A program made the translations under genes and the position numbers. DNA of 64,000 nt from Przewalskia tangutica (taxonomy: Eukaryota > Streptophyta > Magnoliopsida > Solanales > Solanaceae): NCBI GenBank assembly GCA_029844215.1, contig CM056736.1, positions 24,737,501 through 24,801,500 on the forward strand. Reading direction: 5' to 3'. This document shows, piece after piece, positions 58,601 through 64,000 of this stretch. The notes under the pieces are model-generated. The model had not been told where the DNA came from. It did no database searches and saw only the letters and a list, made by a program, of their open reading frames with translations. How positions within the stretch are numbered: the stretch's first letter is position 1; each line of letters opens with the position of its first letter.

Positions 58601-59160
58601 CGAATCTGATCCAAAAGAGACGACCTCGCCTCCACACAAGGTAAAATCCTACCCGGATTCAAAATATTAATTCTCATAAAATGGTTGGCTAGAGATTGGA
58701 CCTCCAATGCCAAAGGACACTCATATGAAACTAATCGAGATAAACACACTATGTTGGCTACCTTTAAGCTCAAGGAAACCACCACCATATTAGCCTTGCA
58801 TGGATGGTACAATATGGTAATGTCATAATCATTCAACAACTTCATCCAGTGAAGAAGCCTGCAGTTAAAATCCCTCTTATTAAACAATGTCGAAGACTGT
58901 CGTGGTTGGTATACACTTCGCTTTTATGCCATACAAGTAATGCCTCTAAACCTTCAAGCCAAATACAACAACAGCGAACTCCAAATCATGAAAATGGCAA
59001 TTATTCTCATGCACCTTCGACTGCCTCGATGCATAAGCAATAACCTTACCTTCCTGCATCAACACACAACCTAACCCAATACTAAAAGTATCACAATACA
59101 CATTAAAGTCCTTCCACTCCACTAGAAGAGATAAAATCAGGGTTGTGATCATAAAAGTCT
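58591..59160 (-). pseudogene. RNase H of G
   Basis: The frame at 58946-59152 encodes WKDFNVYCDTFSIGLGCVLM, then ASRQSKVHENNCHFHDLEFA. The frame at 58591-58887 continues FNKRDFNCRLLHWMKLLNDY and DITILYHPCKANMV, the tail of the domain. D (YCDT) and E (DLEF) are present. The segment with YTDHKSL lies at the break. Confidence 0.83.
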
Positions 59161-59918
59161 TAAGATTTTGAAAACTCTCCTCACACTAATCGGACCACTG
59201 AAATAGCACTTCTTTTTTAGTCAAACACATTAAATGAAAAGCGATAGAAGAGAAACCTTTGACGATCCGATGATAGTAGCTAGCAAGACCCATAAAATCT
59301 AAATATCCGTCACAAAAGTCGGTCTAGGCCAGTCACTGACTTCTTCTATCTTCTTAGGATCAACCATGATCCCATCCTTAGACACCATGTGTCCCAAAAA
59401 TACTACAGAGCTCAACCAAAACTCATACTTCGAGAAATCAGCGTATAACTTCTTCTCCTTCAATAAACCAAGAACCACTCTAGATGATTCTCATCATCCT
59501 CCTGACTCTTCGAATATATAAGGATGTCGTCAATGAACACAATCATAAAAGAATCCAAATACAGCTTGAATACCCCATTCATCAAGTCCATGAATGTTGT
59601 GGGGGCATTGATAAGCCCAAATGAAATTACCAAGAACTCATAATGCCCATAATGAGTTCAGAAAGTCATCTTAGGAACATGCTCATCACAAATCTTTAGA
59701 TAATGATACCTATACCTCAAGTTAATCTTCGAAAACACTGAAGCACCTTAAAACTGATCAAACAGGTCATCAATACGAGGAATTGGATACATGTTTCTGA
59801 TGGTGACCTTGTTCAACTATCTATAATTAATGCACATATGCATAGTTCCATCCCTCTTCTTCACGAATAAGATATGAGCAACCTATGGAGATACACTCGG
59901 TCGAATGAAGCAATTACT
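59161..59918 (-). pseudogene. Reverse transcriptase of G
   Basis: The minus strand around 59530-59560 encodes FMIVFIDDILIYS with the catalytic pair intact. Upstream pieces include IPRIDDLFDQF and SVFSKINLRY. Several in-frame stops and changes, for example KINLR for KIDLR, show decay. Confidence 0.8.
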
Positions 59919-60640
59919 CTACAAATCGTGAAATTGATCCTTCAACTCTCTCAACTCAACTGGAGCCATATGGTATGGAGGAATAGAAATGGGTCGATTA
60001 CCCAACTCAAAATCAATATATAAGTCAATATCTATGTCTGGCGACATACCCAGTAAGTCTGAAGGAAAGACCTCGAAGAACTCACTCACTATCGGAATTG
60101 ACTCAAGGGAGGGAGTCTCTGCACTAATATCCCAAATGTGAACAAGATATACTAGAAAACCTCGGTCAACTAACTTTCTAGAAAGGATGTAATAAATAAC
60201 CTTTATAAGAGCAGGGATGGGAGCGCCCCTACACTCTAACCTAGGAAGACTAGGTATAACTAGCATGACCGTCTTGGAATACTAGTTCAAAATTGCATGA
60301 TATGGTGATAACCAATCCATACCTAAGATAACATCGAAATCAACCATATCTAAGATAACCAGATCTACCCAAGTGTCGTAAACCATGAAAGTAATTATAC
60401 ACATGCGATAAACTCTATCTACAATCACAAAATCACTGACTGGTGTAGGCACATGAATAGGAACATCAAGCATATCACCCCACATCTCTAATTTAGAATA
60501 AAAGTAGGCAGACACATAAGATAATGTAGACCCTGGATCAAATAACATAGTAGTAGACCAATGATTGGCTAAAATGATACATGTGATGAATGCGTCTGAT
60601 GCCTCAGCCTTAACCATACCAAGAAATGCATAACAATGAG
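59919..60640 (-). pseudogene. Protease and protease-RT linker of G
   Basis: The frame at 60282-60617 encodes CIILANHWSTTMLFDPGSTL and SYVSAYFYSKL, later VDLVILDMVDFDVILGMDWL. The active site reads DPGST. The frame at 59919-60266 covers the linker (SIPIVSEFFEVFPSDLLGMS, then ISIPPYHMAPVELRELKDQF) into RT. One stop separates them. Confidence 0.86.
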
Positions 60641-62091
60641 TGCGCCCTACCTCAAACTGAGTACCCTACTGGTCACCTCGGCTTGAACGAGCTCTATCTC
60701 TCCTTGATTGGGAACCACTATGACCAGACTGATGGCCACCATAGCCCGACTGAGATCCTCTCTGACTAGTCTAACTACCAGTTCTAGATATATGTGCTAG
60801 GTTCACGAGAGGCACTAAAAAATATATGGGGAAATATCTCTTAAAGTACACAACCTTTCCACAACTATAACAAGTCCTGGCCGTTGAGGGCTATTGAATG
60901 GAGAGAGAAAAACTTGAACCACCATGGTCTGAATATCTAGACTGAGAACCCCTCGAATACTAGCCTCCACCATCAGTAATCTGAAGAGCTGCCTGAATTA
61001 GTCGACTTGGTTGCGACTGCTGATATGTACCCTGATACCTATAACCACGGGAAGTAGAACCACTGAACTGTCTATGTCTCATTTCCCTCTTATCAGGCTC
61101 ATGCCTATACATTTTTCCCCTCACAAACTCTACCATCTTAGTATGCCCAGCTATAATCTCAAAAGAAGCTCCAGAGGCCATTACCTACAGCATATCCAGC
61201 TGGAGTGGAATACTCAATCCTCAAAAAAAACATTTCGCTAGCTCCACCTCAGTAGGTAACAGCGGTGCTACTACGGGATAAGACATGGAAGTGAGTCTCA
61301 TACTGTACAACTGTAGAATTGCCATGTATAATCTTCTGAAACTTATCACGCTTGCTCAGACTCAAGCTCAATGGCACATACTTCTCATGGAACACTCAAT
61401 AGAACTTAACCCATATCAATGGAGGCGATCCCGCGGGTAAGCAATCAACATACATCCTCCACCATTGTTTTGTGTCCCCCAAAAGCTGAAGGGCCACGAA
61501 ACTAACTCTATGTGACTCAAAAATACCAATAATATACAACCTCTCGTGGCTTCTCACAATGAACTCATACGCATCCTCCTTGGGATGTCCATAAAATACT
61601 TGAAGATTCATGTTCGAAAAGTGCTCCCAAATCGTTCGCTCATCGCGGGTCATAACTGTCCATCCAATAGGATGGGGACCAAACTCTGGAGCATGAACCT
61701 TATCAATATGGAAACTGACATCGCTGCTGGCTAAACTCAGGGGTATGAGTCTGCCCCTCTCCCACAGAAGTCTAAGAACCTCCCAGACTAGTAGGAGGTA
61801 TGCCTGTGTGAGAAAAACCATTAAGAACACTCAATAACTTGACCAGTGTGTCCTGTAGAACCAGAGTAGCAATAAATCTAGGCTGATCCTGGGCCAGAAC
61901 CATTTCCTCCTATAGCATATCATCTTGAGGCTCAATAACCAGCTAAGGGGAAATAGATCTAGCACGAGCCTGACTGACCCTCTACGCTCCACCCCGAGCT
62001 GGTGCCACTGCACTAGCTCTACCTCGGCCCCTATCATGTCCTCTACCACGGAAACACACCACTGAACCTGGTGCCAGTGCATCCTCTCTCA
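60641..62091 (-). pseudogene. gag of G with degenerate zinc knuckle
   Basis: The frame at 61396-61830 holds the capsid-type core: TIWEHFSNMNLQVFYGHPKE, then DAYEFIVRSHERLYIIGIFE and QLLGDTKQWWRMYVDCLPAG. The knuckle near 60865-60885 reads CYSCGK, with its second half lost. The N-terminal part lies at 61831-62082. Stops throughout. Confidence 0.8.
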
Positions 62092-62275
62092 TTACATCTG
62101 CATGAGTCCTCACTATCTATGAGAGAATAGAAACAAAGGTCAAATACCAATATAATTCAACTTAGCACGAAAGGAATGAAGAAAGTGAAATTTCCTAGAT
62201 ATCCCATAACCTCTCAAAGATCAGTACAGAGACTCTACTAGACATTGCCCTTATATTTAAGACTGTTAACCTAGG

Positions 62276-62287
62276 GCTTTGATACCA
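62276..62287 (-). other. Primer-binding site of G
   Basis: Minus-strand TGGTATCAAAGC, one base from the initiator Met-tRNA complement, four bases inside the 5' LTR edge at 62292. Confidence 0.85.
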
Positions 62288-62291
62288 ACTT

Positions 62292-64000
62292 TGTCACGAA
62301 CTCTTTTCAGGAATCGTGGTGGCGCCTACACAATCTCACCAGTAAACGAACCTCTCCCAATCATTCACACGATTTGATATAAGTAAAAGAAGAAGAAGTA
62401 ATAAGTCTGACACATCCAAGTGATCTAGTCTGTAGATACAAGAGTACTAATAAATCAATACAAGTCTGAATAGGCAAGCAGGTCAAAAACCAAATAAATA
62501 GTCTAAGAAAGTCTATCATGTCTCTCAAATGCAACGAAAGACTAACACATAGATAAACACCCAAGGGTATACTAAAGGTAGCATCCTCACCTTGAATGTT
62601 GGGATCAACTACTTGAACTCAGCCACATGGTCCTGCGGGGGTGGAAGGTACTCCAAGTAAAGTCATAGCTCATGAAATGGTTTACAGAGTTCACATATTA
62701 CCTTATTTAAATTAGAGTCCATAATCACTACGTCATCCAGTTTTAAAGAGTTCTAACACTAATCCAAGTATCAAATAGCAAGTATGATCTTCTATGTTTA
62801 GAATCCAGTCAAGTCATCAATAATCACTCTAAATACAAGTTCATACACAATCGATCAAACAAATAGCATGTGTATGTATGATATGAATGCAATGCATATG
62901 CTAGGTACCTAATCTGATATATATTACATCAAGGTTTTATTATGATCCGTACACCCATGGGGTAACCACGAAGTCCATATACCCCTCCAAAATATCTCAT
63001 CGGAACCTAACTATTGGCTGAATAATATCATGTTACAGACGCGCAACTTCGTTCCCCGCATATCAATATCATCTCAATATTATCATAATCTCATAGTATT
63101 TTTATATTTCCTTTCTCTTGGGCCCACAACATATCCATACCACTCTTACATCAATATCATAGAACTATGAGTGTACGAATGCCAATAATAATACAAGGAA
63201 AGATATCATGATATGATGAGATGCAATCAAGTATAGATATGACATATCACATACTTTCAAGATTCAATAACAGACATATATAAGCTAAGTCAGAATCAAG
63301 ATAACATATCAAAAGTATGTGTAATGAGTAAACAAATAATAGCAAATATGGAGACAAGCCCATATATGGCGATAAGCCCAAATAAGCATCAGTCAGAACC
63401 AACACAAGTTCGATTCCCCAAATCACCCATTATTATAGTTCAATACCGATACCCACTCAAGCATTTATCACAACGGGTTGAGTGTGACCCCCAAACATGC
63501 CTAATATCCCTCAATATTTATAACTAATTAACATTTTTATCGATGTCTCAATAAACTAAATAGTAGCCTACCTCAGAGCTGAACAAGAGCGCTACATGAT
63601 CAAGCCTCGATGATAGCTTTGCCCTTCCTCTAGGCCTCATGATAATCGAAGTTTAATCGCACATATCATATTTGGTAATATAAAGATTATACAACATAAA
63701 ACATGACTTAAATACCGACTCCAGGCCCACGCTACCAAGGCTCTAACTTTAATACACAAATGTAAAGAATACATACTAAGTAGTCATATCTGTAAGTTAA
63801 TTGAAAATCTATACACATTTGAACCCTCAATTGAACAATATACAAAAGCCCCAAATTGAAACCCTAGAAATTTTACCCAATTGGAATACGTTTCTATATT
63901 CAAATTAAGCCTTATAACATTATTATATAATCATATTCATCACTAATTCACATTAACTCAAGTAAACTAATCCATAAACCTTTTATTAATCATTGATTTA
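62292..64000 (-). repeat. 5' LTR of G, cut by window end
   Basis: Starts TGTCACGAACTC and matches 54628-56185. Relative to that copy it lacks about 370 bp (between 62648 and 62649, counterpart about 55000-55130 plus upstream differences not resolved) and has about 300 bp extra at 63283-63590. Confidence 0.8.

Larger units (their letters stand above)
54628..64000 (-). mobile_element. Ty3/gypsy element G, runs off the window
   Basis: Minus-strand element: 5' LTR 62292-64000 (cut by window), primer-binding site 62276-62287, gag, knuckle, protease, RT, RNase H, integrase, 3' LTR 54628-57150. The domain order and protease wording (LFDPGSTLSYVS, DMVDFDVILGMDWLSPYHA) resemble Z. Many stops and frameshifts in all domains. 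The two LTRs differ by several insertions and deletions of 100-300 bp, so this is an old copy. Confidence 0.88.

Overview
The window is plant nuclear DNA: one host gene in a bed of LTR retrotransposons. A GNOM-type ARF-GEF with a GT-AG intron, chromovirus, Athila-like, Tat-like and copia elements, and a SINE 3' end of the kind common in Solanaceae and other asterids point to a large-genome asterid eudicot, possibly Solanaceae. The family assignment is inference. No rRNA, tRNA, CRISPR or bacterial-type operon was seen.

Layout. 1-1830: decayed Tat-lineage Ty3/gypsy pol (+). 2006-3600: solo LTR of a copia family that recurs at 47 kb. 4218-8461: intact GNOM-LIKE ARF-GEF (1,375 residues, one 116-bp intron), the only gene here that looks functional. 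8.8-12.0 kb: unassigned, CG-rich for its surroundings. 11992-20629: Athila-like Ty3/gypsy element (-) with both LTRs, a truncated gag and a frameshifted pol. 20630-46088: three related chromovirus-type elements nested by insertion. X (5' LTR 20630-23563, 3' LTR 42966-46088) holds Y (23594-41778) just downstream of its primer-binding site. Y holds Z (29242-39628) inside its 3' LTR. Z carries a complete but frameshifted gag-pol. X and Y lack gag-pol and keep only the first codons of gag joined to the end of pol, so they look like non-autonomous derivatives. 46955-52644: one copia insertion (-) with a perfect 5-bp target duplication (agact), a large 5' deletion, and about 100 bp of mitochondrial rpl16 inside its pol. 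52976-53089: SINE 3' end. 53827-64000: an older gypsy LTR fragment, then a gypsy element (-) whose 5' LTR runs off the window.

Two themes cut across the elements. First, GC-rich palindromic modules built on GCGCCGCGGC recur in the LTRs of copia, Athila-like and chromovirus families that are otherwise unrelated. Second, paired LTRs that match closely elsewhere differ by small indels and substitutions concentrated at CAG/CTG/CCTGG-like and CG-rich sites. That pattern suggests consensus errors at methylated cytosines, so many apparent frameshifts may be technical.

The host gene would act in ARF activation and vesicle traffic. The rest is a record of successive insertions: X, then Y into X, then Z into Y, with the Athila-like element ending inside the 5' LTR of X. 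No new defence or metabolic system was found. The most unusual items are the organelle fragment in the copia element, the shared GC modules and the nested non-autonomous pair.
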